This document shows, in pieces, positions 47,960 to 60,500 of a stretch of 64,000 bases of DNA; position 1 is the stretch's first letter, and each line of letters opens with the position of its first letter. The stretch comes from Ianthella basta. Lineage: Eukaryota > Porifera > Demospongiae > Verongiida > Ianthellidae. The notes below the pieces were generated by a model. That model saw only the letters and a list, made by a program, of their open reading frames with translations. It had not been told where the DNA came from and searched no databases. The position numbers and the translations under genes were made by a program. The stretch covers positions 5,067,085 to 5,131,084 of the forward strand of contig OZ025880.1 in the NCBI GenBank assembly GCA_964019415.1, in the 5' to 3' direction.

Positions 47960-50900
47960 ATGCACACTTGGCTATCGTGCGTCCTTCTTCTGGCTCTCTT
48001 TGGAGTTGCAGCCACACAAAGTAAGTGCATGCACTACCATAAGACAGGCCCAGTGTGGTTAGCAGGAGGGATTTAAGGTGCTGCAAGTTGCCCTGCTGTA
48101 TAGTAGAACTATAATGTTGTACAGTCATCCAAAACCAAGAAACATGAACAATGATATATACACACCGATAAGAAATTGTAAAGTACCCAGCAATGTATCA
48201 AAAATAGGTCAGATATGAGACACTGGTTCTCAGCAATTGTACTCCTCTAAGAATCAGGCTATAAACTTTCAATGATAATGATCACTTTGACAGCCACAAT
48301 AGCCAGAGAGCATAATAAATGTGAAATCAGAAATCATGGAAGACTTGGGCAACAGAAGGTGGAACAGAAATAATGCATCTAGCTGTTTCTCTGCAAGTAT
48401 TGAACAAAGATAGCCGTGTAGTTCTCATACAGCGTGTATGACAACAAGGTATATATGAGAGTTGGTGGTATATTAGAATACGCACTTGTAATCAGAAATA
48501 GAGCACTTACGTATAAGCAGAATTGGAGCATCAATTCTGGAGCCTTTAGCATGGATGAACAATGAATCTAGTATATAACGATCACATCTGCTACCTGTAA
48601 ACTATATCTAGAGAATAAGATATATAATCATTTCTTGATAGTACGGAATATGTACACATTTGGTAGCTACCCATGGATGTATCCATGCCAAGGATCACAT
48701 AGAGTAGGGGTATAGGTATATGTACATGTGTGATAGATGCCAGTCATTATGCAGCATAATGACTGGCACCAGTATGTGTTCTGGTGTACACAGTAATCAC
48801 TTCATGACTTCAGAACCAATTATGCCTGCGCTGTGCCAAGCACGTTTGTGAAGTCTGTTTGATGCTTGTTATTGCTAACCAACCTAAAAATTCCCAAAGC
48901 GAGTTCTAGTGGGGAACCACGGGATGGATGGACACTTGTATTGACTATGCCCAAATAAGGAATACTGAACATCCCTGCTACTAATTAAGTTAGTCGAGGG
49001 TTGTGGTTACCATATGACTACTCCTATACCTGCACATCATCCTAATGCCTATACATACCTGCTTGGTTTGCAGAAACTAAAGCAGAGATGCATACACTCA
49101 TCTTGTACCCCTGGAAGGCTATATGAAGCTGCCATGATTCTCTGTTACCCTCTGATATAGGGCCTCAACCTGCCAAACATCTATTTACTCTGTTTTGGAC
49201 CAAGCGCAGTGTCTACTACACCTTTATCGGTTCACCCACTTCTGGAGTCACTTACAAAGCCACCTTTACACCTCAGACAGCTGGCATACCCACACCACAG
49301 ACTGAAAGCATTAACAGTCCCAGCCTACACAACACATATGGGCTCACCCCTGATGTGACATACAGGCTACAGGTGTTTGCAGTACTGAATGGTGTGGAGA
49401 GTGCAGCCATCAGTGCAAACTTCACAACTCTACCCGATGGTAAGTAAAAATGATGGCTAATGTGATCAGTACGTAAGACAGCAAGGTCCCTCCTAAGTAT
49501 AATATTCTTGTTCATTGCTATTACATCTTCATTGGTTTACTTGAATGAGGAAGGACTGCATCTTTGTCAGTTAGTGTCTGCTGTGTCCCCAATCTTATTG
49601 TAATTTTATGTATACGTAACGCACAAAACTTTACCTAACTGCTTGTTCAATTTTGGACGAATGATTATGAGATGTGGTGGGAATATGAAGAGGCATAGCA
49701 AGAGTACCATTGTCAAGCCAAAACTTGGTTTAAAGTACATAGACCGTCTTAATCAACATTTCCAATAAGTCACTGATTAGTCAGTGCCTGGTGTGGGAGT
49801 TCAAAGGAGGCTCTGGGTAGAGCCCATCCACATCAGTACGCATATAAGGAGGGAATGGATCAGTGGCTGTTGGCGGTGACCAGTGACCCCGCTGCTAAAG
49901 GGTCGGCTAAAGATTTGGAGGTTGCCGGTGCTGGTCCAGTTCACTGCCATTTTCCCTTCCCCCTCTTTTCTTACTTTGTGTAGCTTCGAACATTGTCTTT
50001 CATTCACGTCACCATGGTACATAGACCATCTTAATCAAGTAAATTCTATAAGCACGGAGATTTATGGAGCAAGTCTACAGAATGCTCCCATTCAAATGCA
50101 CAGTTTTGATTGGTTCGATGCTCAATTGCAAATTACAAACTGTAGACTCACAACATTGCAGTATAAACCAGCTGCAGTGTCTTCTCTCTTCTTTCTTTTC
50201 TACATAAGTTCCCACTGGCCCACCACAAAGCCTAACTGTTGCAGACCGCACTAGCACCTCCATCACTCTCACCTGGAGGGACCCTGCACCAGATAGGATC
50301 AATGACAGAGATGGAGCCACTGGCTTTGAAGTGAGGAAGAATGGACAGCGAGTGGCCAATCTCACAGACAGGACCTACACCTTCACTGGACTCACTGCAG
50401 CAACAAGTTATGACTTTGAAGTCCTGGCCATAAATGAACAGGGTATTGCCCCTGACAACCATGCTGCTGAACTGACAGCTTCTACTGCTTCTGGAGGTAT
50501 GCAGACACTATAGTACATGAATACCATCTCTGTGTGTTTATATATAGTGCATGTTCTCCAGTCCCCAGCCCACCAACCTTGCAAGTGATCCTTCCCAAGT
50601 TCTCTACCATCTACCTAATGTGGAGGGACCCAGAGCCCTTTGAAGGTGACATTACTGGTCTACAGATCCTCTATCTAATAGATTGTGTCCCACAGAACAT
50701 CCCAGAGCTGGATGGAGATGCGAATCAATTCTCTGTCTCTGGCATCAAGGGTAGTGAGGGAAAGACACACAGCATCAGCCTGAGAGCTAGGACTTCAGCA
50801 GGATGGGGCAACTACAGCACACCAGTGGAGTTTGTCTTCAGACCTATTGGTGAGATAGAGATAGATGGTATGGATCATGTGGGTAAATTTGATTGGGAAA

Positions 50901-53900
50901 GGCAGAGTGATACATCATGCATGCCATGCCTGCATGTGTACGTATTCCACACAGCACATACACTCTATACTTGAAATGCTCTTAGATAATTTGTCAAACC
51001 CATTTGTGTCTTCCACTAACACCTGTTGTCCACTGAGTGTACATTGTTATGATTATCTTCTCCTGTGGAGATTGTTAGGCTGCAACACACTGATGATGAT
51101 GATGACATTTGTGTGTTCTATGCAGTGGAGGTTACAGTGAGTCCTATGGGATGCAACACACTGATGGTCAGCTACACTGTCAACCCTCTTCCTGGTGATG
51201 GGAATGAATCCACTCTAAGGTCATTGGAGGTATCATACCAACCTATTTTTGGAGTGGGCAGAGAAGGAAACAGGAGTGCTGCATTGAATGGTAACACCAT
51301 GGACGGGGTCCTATGCCTCTCAAACCTCCCTCTCAACACAGATTACCGCATCACCTGTGGTGTAGAGATGGAAATTGGACACTCAAATGTGCTGCTATCA
51401 GATTTATCAGCACCTATAGAAATGACCACAGGCACAACATGCAACCAGCTACAGTGCAATGAAATAAGCAAGACCAGAACAAAAACTAATTCAAAAAGCC
51501 CGCCCACCTGTTCAAGTACTATGCGACCATCTCCTACTCCCACAGGTAAGAAGGAATGCAGCACACAAGTTTGCAACTTAGCTACTCCAGCTGTGTTGTT
51601 GTTGCTAGTATATATAGTGACAGAGGACTTTGGTGGTGTTGGATAACTATAATGTAACAGCGTAGAAAGCATCTTTTGTGTCAACAGCTCTTTAGGTTGT
51701 TACTCCAGTCATTGAATTTCACGCAAAAACAGCACACCACAAATGTGAATTCAGCAAAGCACACAGGCTCCTGAGAGCCTCAGTCATGGCAGACGCCTAG
51801 CTGCATCATCGCCTACATCACTATATGTGCCCAATTCTTGATCATTCATGTGCTACATCAGTAAGTTTATGTGGTTACCGTGTTCATGTGTGATGTGGAA
51901 TTGCATCAGAATCCTGGCATACGTACATGTTTGGATATGAGTTGCTCACTGTGATTTTGCCTCTAAGTTCTAAATTCATGTATAATTAAGTAATTGCCTG
52001 TATTCATTGCACATAATCACTAATATATATATCCAGTAGCACTTGATACCATAATTATGTTTGTATTGCATGTCTCTCCTCACAGCCTCTAATACACTGA
52101 GTGGAGTGTTGGCTACCCTCAGTGAGTGCAGGGCTTATAAGGATGATATTAACTGCACAGACTCCTGCCTCCATTCAAAGTACCGCAGTTTTGATGGCAC
52201 TTGTAACAATGTGAAGCATCCATGTTACGGAGCTGCAGAAATGGCTTTCCTTCGTCTCCTGGAAGCAGATTATGAGAATGGTACTAATCTTCCTCGAGGC
52301 TGGAGTCAATCTGATCCATTTAGCCCTCCTAAGCCAAGTGCTCGAGTTATTTCGACTCAACTGTTTTCAACACGCAATGTCACTAGACACAGTCACAACA
52401 CACTCATGTTGATGCAGATTGGTCAGTTCTTGGATCATGATATGGATCACGCACAAACTATCCCTAGCGACAAGGTGTTTAAAAATGGCAGCACATGTGC
52501 TGACTTGTGTGGAAGAGAACTACCTTGCTTTCCTATCACTATCCCACCCAATGATACTCGCATAAGAAACAGAAAGTGTATGGCATTCACAAGATCCAGC
52601 ACTGAGTGTGAGTCTAGTTCAAGCTCATTGCTGGTTGGCAAGGCAACCCATCCATGTGAACAGATTAACAGTATCACTTCATTCATTGATGCCTCTATGG
52701 TTTATGGTAGTAGTGAAAACATTTCCAATCGCTTGAGGGAGTCAGGGACAGGAAGGCTAAGCATGGGAGTTGAGTCAATTCCGGGAAAGCGTTTTCTTCC
52801 ATTTGTCACTGACCCAGTTGTCGAATGCGTGCAGCCCCTGTACTCAGCAGGGACTAGTAGCAGTGTTCCGTGCTTCCTAGCTGGAGATACACGTGTGAAT
52901 GAACATATAGCTCTGACTAGCATGCACACCCTATTCTACAGGGAACACAACAGGATTGCCGACAAGCTGGCTGAACTAAATCCTCACTGGAGCCATGAAA
53001 AGACGTACCAGGAGGCACGAAAGATTCTTGGAGCTGAGTGGCAAGTAATTGTATACAACCATTACATCCCAAACATTGTGGGGCCAAGTGGACTGCAGCA
53101 GTTGAGGCAATATGAGGGCTATGATTCCTCCGTTAACCCAGGTATTGTAAATTCATTTGCCACTGCTGCCTATCGGTTTGGACACTCACAAATAATGCCC
53201 ATTTTCCCCCGTTTTGACGAGAACTGGGAAGAGATAAGCAATGGGCACATCCCTCTCTTCCAGGCCTTTTCCTCTCCATTTCGTCTTGTCCAGGAAGGAG
53301 GCATTGACCCTCTCATACGAGGGCTAATTTCAACTCCAGTGAAACTACGGGATGCCCAACAGGTTCTGACAACACAGGTGACGGAGCGACTGTTTGAGGA
53401 GTCAAACGATATAGGACTGGACCTTGGAGCTCTCAACATCCAACGTGGAAGAGACCATGGGATTCCTGGATACAACCAGTTCCGTTCTTACTGTAGCCTC
53501 AGTGCTGCAGAGACATTCGATGACCTTGCAACTGAGATTCCTGACCAAGAAATACGAGATAAGTTGCAAACCCTTTATGGCCATCCGGACAATATAGATT
53601 TGATCGTAGGTGGAATGTTGGAGGAAGTGGAGGAGGGTGGGCAGTTAGGACCTACCTTCAGATGCATCATCATGGACCAGTTCAAGAGACTTAGAGATGG
53701 AGATCGCTTTTGGTACCAGAATCCAGGTGGGAAAAGTTTCCAGCTAGTGTATTTGAAGTTGGTTTAGAGCTTGATGATGCATTCATATACTTTCCACATG
53801 CACTTTGTGCAGCTCTGAGTTTAATGTTAACACTTTGATTCCAATCAAGCCTACGTAGTGAATAAACAGTGTACATTGTCTGATATGCAAGCGCTGTCTG

Positions 53901-55411
53901 TTTTCCACTATCTTTCAATATATCAGTCCATTTCATCATCGTATCTCTGGAACCTGTACATTACAATGCAATGGGAAGATATGGGTCCATGATACCAGAA
54001 GTGAACACTTTAAAAAATGTGTACCTACGTAGCTATTTGTATATATATGTATGTACGCATGTCCCATGATCCATGCATCTTTCTTATAGGTGTGTTCACT
54101 CCTTTTCAAGTGGAAGAACTACAGAAGGCCAACCTTGCTAAGATAATTTGTGCAAATGCAGATGATATCCAACAAGTACCGCGTGATGTATTCATACTGC
54201 AGAATGTTTCAGAGTTTGTGAACTGCTCTGAAATTGAAGAAGTGAACCTCAATGCATGGAAGGAGTGTGAAGGTGAATGGGACATGGTGCCACCTCTCTA
54301 TTACAGCATCTGTACATGGGAGGGGCCCATTGTGCAAATTTAATAACTGTGCTTTTTCCACAAAGAGTTTCGCACATAACTCTATGTATGTACCGGGGTA
54401 CTGACTTTAGAGGTGGTTTGAATTCAAAGTGTCAAAGGTGGTTTTACAGCAGTATACATTTCATGCATTGCTGGCTCTGATATGTGCAGTAGTGCCAAAT
54501 GATCATGAGGCAGTCTAACATGTATAAAGATGGTAATTGGAACTATTAATTTTTATTGTTTAACATGTAGCCAAGCTGACATGTTGTTGCTAAGGATGAG
54601 GTGATTTTGCTATTCAATCCTTTGTTGAAAATTGTCAAACGCTTTAAATATTCATTCTTGGGTGACTATGTCTTCATCTCCTGACAGAATGCTCAGTGTA
54701 CGTACATCACAGAATGGCCGACTTGCTTAAAAATTAAAGCTTAAATCCATCAGATTCTAAATGAGAATTTAATAGTGTGCAATAAGAATTGAACTGAGCA
54801 ACTAATTATGAGTGCCCTATTCACAATATCATGATATTTCACAAGAAAACAATCAGCAAAGGGCTAAAGATGCTTGAATAGCCATGCGCAGATGAACTGT
54901 TTGATTCTGTCCACTTCATGCAGCGGCTGAAAGATGTTCCCAGTGTGAGTCCATGCGCAGCAAGCGAAGCACTGGGCTGTGGGAAGCCCCTGGCCCTGAT
55001 GGTCTGGACATTCCCAATTTGGTCGTCCAGATGAATAGCTCCCTCCATTTGCTGAAGAAGCAATTCAGTAGCCTCGAGGAGTCACCTCACAGTTGTCGCT
55101 ATGGCAATGAGGTGTACACCACTGGAGCAAAATGGCTGCCTGCAGAATGTCTCTCATGCAGCTGCCAAGTGAGAAGGGTTGAGTGGTAAAGGGGTTGAGG
55201 GGTGGGTGTTTGAGGAATGTTTGAGGATGTATGTGTTCTGAGAGTAGTGAGGAGTAGTGACTTTAAAGTGGAGGTGAACATTGCTTTGGTGTGTGCCAAA
55301 TGCAATGGAAGCAGATAGCATATCTACGTATGCAATATCATGATGCTGTGTATGTATATCCATTGTTCACTTCTTCAGAATGGGTACGTTTCATGCTCCC
55401 GAGACTGCTGA
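47960..55411 (+). CDS. Gene 4: FN3(A-B-C-D)-heme peroxidase-VWC protein
   Basis: Exon 1 (47960-48020; MHTWLSCVLLLALFGVAATQ) is the nearest signal-peptide exon. Then A 49161-49440, B 50209-50496, C 50562-50849, D 51126-51545, peroxidase 52086-53726 and 54090-54272, VWC 54924-55168 and 55379-55411 (stop TGA). Joins are phase 1 except the last (phase 0). The D exon ends with a short Ser/Pro/Thr linker (SPPTCSSTMRPSPTPTG) that splices in frame into ASNTLSGVLATLSEC of the peroxidase exon. The protein should be a secreted active heme peroxidase on a four-FN3 stalk with a VWC tail. It shares its C-terminal half with gene 3 and its N-terminal half with genes 2 and 5, so it is a chimera within the array. 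Confidence 0.75.
48021..49160 (+). other. Intron 1 of gene 4
   Basis: Closely parallels 23511-24700. No exon seen inside. Confidence 0.55.
49161..51545 (+). CDS. FN3 cassette 4 (A-B-C-D) of gene 4
   Basis: A is the most diverged of its type (PQPAKHLFTLFWTKRSVYYTF, then the usual SGVTYKATFTP). B has VPTGPPQSLTVADRTSTSI, C VPSPPTLQVILPKFSTIY, D VEVTVSPMGCNTLMVSYTVN. All are intact and phase 1-1. The G-rich tract seen after some C exons is absent. Confidence 0.85.
49441..50208 (+). other. Intron A-B of gene 4
   Basis: Larger than the A-B introns of other cassettes, so probably holds an insertion, but no element ends were recognised. Confidence 0.4.
52086..53726 (+). CDS. Animal heme peroxidase domain exon, gene 4
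   Basis: A 1641-base exon nearly identical to 37699-39312. All catalytic motifs are the same: GQFLDHDMDH, FIDASMVYGS, GDTRVNEHIALTSMH, AAYRFGHSQI and QRGRDHG. Its N-terminus has nine extra codons (SNTLSGVLATLSECRAYKDD against SNTLSECKVLDV). Visible changes include RNRKCMAF for RNKDCMAF and SSENISNR for SREISIR-type residues beside the Ca loop. No lesion is seen, so it is predicted active. Confidence 0.95.
54090..54272 (+). CDS. Peroxidase C-terminal exon, gene 4
   Basis: Same as 39667-39849 apart from a few bases: VFTPFQVEELQKANLAKIIC to WKECEG. It ends at a GTGAAT donor in phase 1, slightly weaker than the GTGAGT of gene 3. Confidence 0.9.
54924..55411 (+). CDS. C-terminal VWC domain, gene 4 (two exons)
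   Basis: 54924-55168 has the linker and SCRYGNEVYTTGAKWLPAEC then CSCQ. 55379-55411 gives NGYVSCSRDC and TGA. The VWC cysteines are all kept. Confidence 0.85.
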
Positions 55412-57467
55412 GGCAAGCCACATACAGGACATGCAGTGCTACCCCTATGGTACTATTGTACGTATTGAATAACATAGTGTGACATCTCTGATTAGCTGTT
55501 CCTACAATAATTATTATACTCCCAATAAGTTTAGTTTCAGATATTAACATGCGGTTGTCACCCTATATAATATTATAGTTTTTTGTCATCACTGCAGTCT
55601 TTGTATGCTCATTGATCAAAGTATAATAAGGTCCTTTTCCAATCCAATTATTACTAATATTAACAGTGTGCTGCAGTCACTTTTCATGCAACAGCATATT
55701 TGTATACCTATGTGCACTGCCAATTTTTTGCACCGTAAAATTTTACGGTGTAAAAAATTGTTTCACCTGTACACCATTAATATCCTTGGCCTTTACCACA
55801 GCCAAATGCCATGGTCTTTATATGGCTGTATTTGTCGCTGAGACGGGATCAACAGCATTCTGTAGCATCCAGAATACAGGAAGACCGTAATATCACTGTA
55901 TCTTTCCCAAAAGACAAATATTTGCAAGTCCGTATTAGTGGGCAAATTTTCCTGTGAAAGCATTGCAGCTCTTTGAGAGGGGGGTGGATGATGTTTAATT
56001 ATATGGAGCATGAGTGAGATGGATCAAAACAGCTAGCTATAGATGCATGAGCATGCACACGTTTGTGCTCTTTGTTAATTAACTCTCTTTGTAGTACCTC
56101 ATGGCAAGCCATCCAGTCTAGGGTGGGGGTCTTCTAGCACTACGATTCCAAGTCACTTCAGATATACTTGGACCATTACACCATATCACATGATTGTACA
56201 CAATAGAGTAGTGCGTGTTCGTAAGCAATAATGCAATGTGTAGGGTGTGTCTGCCTGTATTATGGTTTACACAAACTACTAAGTATATTTACTTACTTAA
56301 TTTGGACACTGCAGGGCATGACCATCAATGTTATATAACAAAATCTTTACTTTAGCAGTAGTAATAACCATATCTGGAGTGAAGATCTAGTGTACCCCTG
56401 GCCCAATTGGTATAAGAGGTCTCAGCAATATGCTTGTCACTTTTCAGTGATGGCTAATTGATCCTATTCATCAATTGTTTCACACTTTCCTGCATATCCA
56501 TGTGACATGCTGTTTCATTTCCTCTGCCTTGTCTGCTATAGTTTCGCTTTAGTTATTGTTGTTTGACCTCTTTCATTGATTGTGGCCATGCATGCACAAG
56601 CCACAAGATAGCCTGATACAAGATAGTGCATGATCAGTGTATGCTGAGGTTACTACTTGGCCTTCATCATCAGTAAACATTTGTCACTTTAGTCCCATAA
56701 ATCTTTACATGCATTAGAGAAGAGCAAGTTATTTATGTGGTACATGAAAAGGAATGCACTTGTCAAAAGGCATAATTATGACTGTATGGCAATTATATCA
56801 AAGGCCAACTATCCTTCAAGCTCCAAGTACGATTGTACACACTTCAAACACTTGTGAATTTGCAGCACTAGTGGTGCAAGATCAAGGTGCAGCCTATGTG
56901 CTGCTCAAGTTCAACCAGAAGAGATGTACATGGACTGAGCATGATTCTGTGTCTGGTTAGACTGGTTCTGAGTCTGCTGCAATAGTCACACCCATACAAA
57001 TGTACAGGCAAAATTATGCTGACATGAACAGCATGCATTCACAATAGCACTCTGCACCCAACATTCTCCTAGCCTAATGTCAGCAACCACTTGTCCTACT
57101 CTGACTATACCTGCATGAGAATTGCTGTATGTATCATGTATATAATTGTCTCAGGTGTAACTTTACAATCAGTTACTTCACATGCATAATACTATCTTGC
57201 CTTATGCCTGTTGTTGCTGACTTGCATGTCCTGTATATACTGACACATGCAGACAGAGCATGCATGCAATGACTGCAGCGCTATAGCATTAGCTGCCTAT
57301 GCATGTGGCTACATGCATTAATTCATATGCATGTAATTCAGTTACCTTTGACTGAGTGCACAGTCGTGATAACACACTGCATGTAAACACATGCCCCTTT
57401 TGTTAAACCTTATCATACGCAGCAGGAAATATGACATAGGCAGCTATGCCAACGGCTACCACACAAC
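55412..57467. other. Spacer between genes 4 and 5
   Basis: Contains a 40-base near-perfect palindrome at 55721-55760 and the diverged spacer duplicate at 56735-57250. ORFs here are short and unsupported. Confidence 0.5.
55721..55760. repeat. 40-base near-perfect palindrome
   Basis: The centre CACCGTAAAATTTTACGGTG (55731-55750) is a perfect palindrome; the outer ten bases on each side pair with one mismatch. It may be a relic of joined transposon ends. Confidence 0.85.
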
Positions 57468-57476
57468 TATAAAAGG
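57468..57476 (+). promoter_or_regulatory. TATA box of gene 5
   Basis: TATAAAAGG, a full consensus TATA box, lies 70 bases before the ATG at 57538. A start site near 57500 would leave a 5' leader of about 40 bases. Confidence 0.65.
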
Positions 57477-57537
57477 GTAACTGTTGTCGCAACTTGCAGT
57501 ATCACGTGAAAGTATCTAGCAAGCTGTAGGAGCAGCC

Positions 57538-60500
57538 ATGTCGTGGCTTTGGTGTCTCCTTCTTCTGGCTCTCACTGGACTAGCCATCTCTCAAGGTAAG
57601 CGGGGGGGGGGAGGGTACTCTAGCTATATATCATACACATGGTCACAAGACAGGTCACTGCTGTGCGTCATTGGGATACATCGTCGCATGGGCTTTCTCG
57701 TTATGCACCTCACTTTGGCCAGCTGAAGACAATCATTTCCCTCTGTAGATCTGTCGAAATATGTATATATAATGATTGATTTAGCAGCCACAGCTAGAGA
57801 CAATGCGTGCATGGAGCGGTGCCGCCATTTGCTACACCATTAACTGCTCACCTGTTGTGTGTGGGAGATCAAAAGCATGCATGTCTGCTAGTATTAGGGT
57901 ACTTAGGCTACACAGTAGGCAGCTATTGGTCTAGCTATCGGTCTAGGTAAAGTATAAAAAAGTTATCCCCATACTGGGGACAGGTGGCGAGAAAAATTAA
58001 TTCAACATGACAAGTTTCATGACTGCAGCCTACGTATATTTGTCTGTCAGTACATAGTTTATTTCATTATTATACTTAAACTTCATAATAGACTACTTTC
58101 TAGGAAGTCCAGAAGTTATTGTACTGATACTAGAAAACTGGTAGTCTAAGATATATTAAACTGAAACATTCCAGGTTTTAGCAAAATTGTTTGTAATAAA
58201 ATGGTCCTAGACTCTATGAACCTGACCTCAATGTATCAAGAGATGTGTCTATTCCAATCTATTTTATGCAGTTTAATTTATAATTCTTATGTCATTAGCA
58301 GGAAAGCGCACTGAAGGCCGGCTTTCCTGCTGTAGACAGAATGTTGACATCAGCAAGTTGTGCTACAGGCAGTCATTGAAAACTCACTTCCACACCATTA
58401 TATAATAATTATTATGAATGCTGCAATTATGAACTACTTACCAGACAGGTTAGTATTTCAAAGTGCAGGAGACCAAATCATTTTTCTCCTAGAATTCTAG
58501 ACCAGATTCTTGCCAGACTGAAATTTCTATGACAGTACAACCAACCCCAATAGCTGTTGTGTTATTAAAACCACAAGTGCCACATGGTGCATGATACGTT
58601 TGCCACTTGTTGTTGCTACCAAAGACCTACACATGTGAACTCAATTAATATAAGGAGCACAGGATGTGCAGTATGCCCAAATTGTAAAATAGTCATCGCA
58701 AGGGCTGCCACATCCCATTGTCTCTGAACTCGACATCACACTCATAACGGCTTTGTCACCCCAGCTGACAACACTCGATCTCGCTCTGGCGGCATAGTGA
58801 TTTAGATTTTAGCTACTCTGAAGTGGCCTGTCGCACAGACATGTGTACACTTGGGTATAGGCCACTCTGAGGTATTCAATTTCTGCGATTGTGAGCACCG
58901 CTAGGCTGGCACGGAGTGGGCGGCTGGGTTGTGTGTATATTGCATATAACATATTTCAACCAATGTTTCTAGAATGTGCCACAAAAACAGTGAAAGGCAA
59001 GTAGTGCATCCGTCACAAGCCAAACGGAGAATTACTCTTACCAAGTCACTACAAAAAGTGAAAGCTTGAGTAGCAGCATTATGGCGATGTGCCAACTCCC
59101 CCGAAATATAATTTATTAGGACACTTGGTCATTTTCAGCTGTTTCTCCTTATAGGAAAGGCTAATTCAGCTCTAGGCTGGTGCACCGTACTTGTTTCTTA
59201 TGTCCTTTAACTTTCCAAGACTGATGACAAATGGCATTTGTTTGGCTGATAACGTGATTCCCATCATTCCCATTATTCCTGGTGTTCTAAAATAGATGCC
59301 GCAACCTTTTCGCACCAGAATATTTTGGGAGTGCGGCATTAAATACCATATCTGTTTGTCTGTAGACTGCATTCGCAAACTGGAGAATAAAGGCAGGTTT
59401 CATCTCTATTGGTGTCAAATATTTAATGGTAATCACTGGATACTGCACCAAACCTATCGACTACACCAGTATTAGTGTCTCAGTTGGTGGTGGTAGGGGG
59501 GGGGGGGGGGGGGGCACAAAGCCTTATTGAGTTGACAACCAGTAATTGCCTTCCCCCTAGTCATCCAACAAAGGGCACGTGATTAATATTCTCTGCATGT
59601 GAAGGGAATATTTTATTCCAATGTAGGATACTATATTCTATAGGTTGTTTCATCTGGCATAGTTCAAACAATCCAAAGGGATTCTTTATAAAGGGAATTT
59701 CATGTATTGTGACAGCAGTCCTCTGTGCATACATCCTGACTTTCACAACTATGACAAAAGCCTGTCAGTACGCTATTGTGCACCTAACCTTATTAGCTAT
59801 CTGGCATGTAACATAATTATGATAGTTCTGAAAAGGTCTGTTTATCTGAGTCTATTGGTTCAAACCACTTACACGCTTGGCGTCAGGTAACTTAGTGAAA
59901 CCTTTTTTGCTAATTGTTGCTGCTACTAAAGCCATGCAATTCCCCATACAGTGTAGTCTAATGAGGAGGCACAGGATGGGCACTTAGCAATGCCCAAATA
60001 TGGATATCATGAGCACCCCTTATACCCCTATAAGTTACATAAATGTACCTTGCTTGTGCATGGTTACCATATGACAACTCTTACACCTGTGCATGCATTG
60101 TACTTCCTCCTTGTTTCTGGTGTGAGTTAAACAGAGGAATGTATACAAATACATTTACTTGTTCCCTTCAACGGTGAGAGTTGCAGTAATTCTCCATTAC
60201 TCTCTAACATATAGGTCCTCAACCTGCCGGAAGTCTACAGACATTCAATGTGGGCAAGCGCAGTGTCTCCTACACCTTTACTACGTCACCCACTTCTGGA
60301 GTCACTTACAAAGCGACCTTTACACCTCAGATAGCTGGCATACCCACACCACAGACTGTGACATTTAACAGTGCAAGCTTACGCACCACATCTGGGCTCA
60401 CCCCTGATGTGACATACAGGCTACAGGTGTTTGCAGTACTGAATGGTATGGAGAGTGCAGCCATCAGTGTAAACTTCACCACACTACCTGATGGTAAGAT

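Larger units (their letters stand above)
51663..55616 (+). repeat. Segmental duplication block, copy 2 (peroxidase-VWC)
   Basis: Partner of 37282-41290. Exons differ by only scattered substitutions; flanks and introns show small indels. The left edge begins right after the D exon of the FN3 cassette. Confidence 0.85.

Noticed and set aside
59172-59746. Two minus-strand ORFs in gene 5 intron 1
   Set aside because: About 60-70 codons, no domain, no splice signals clear enough to support a gene.
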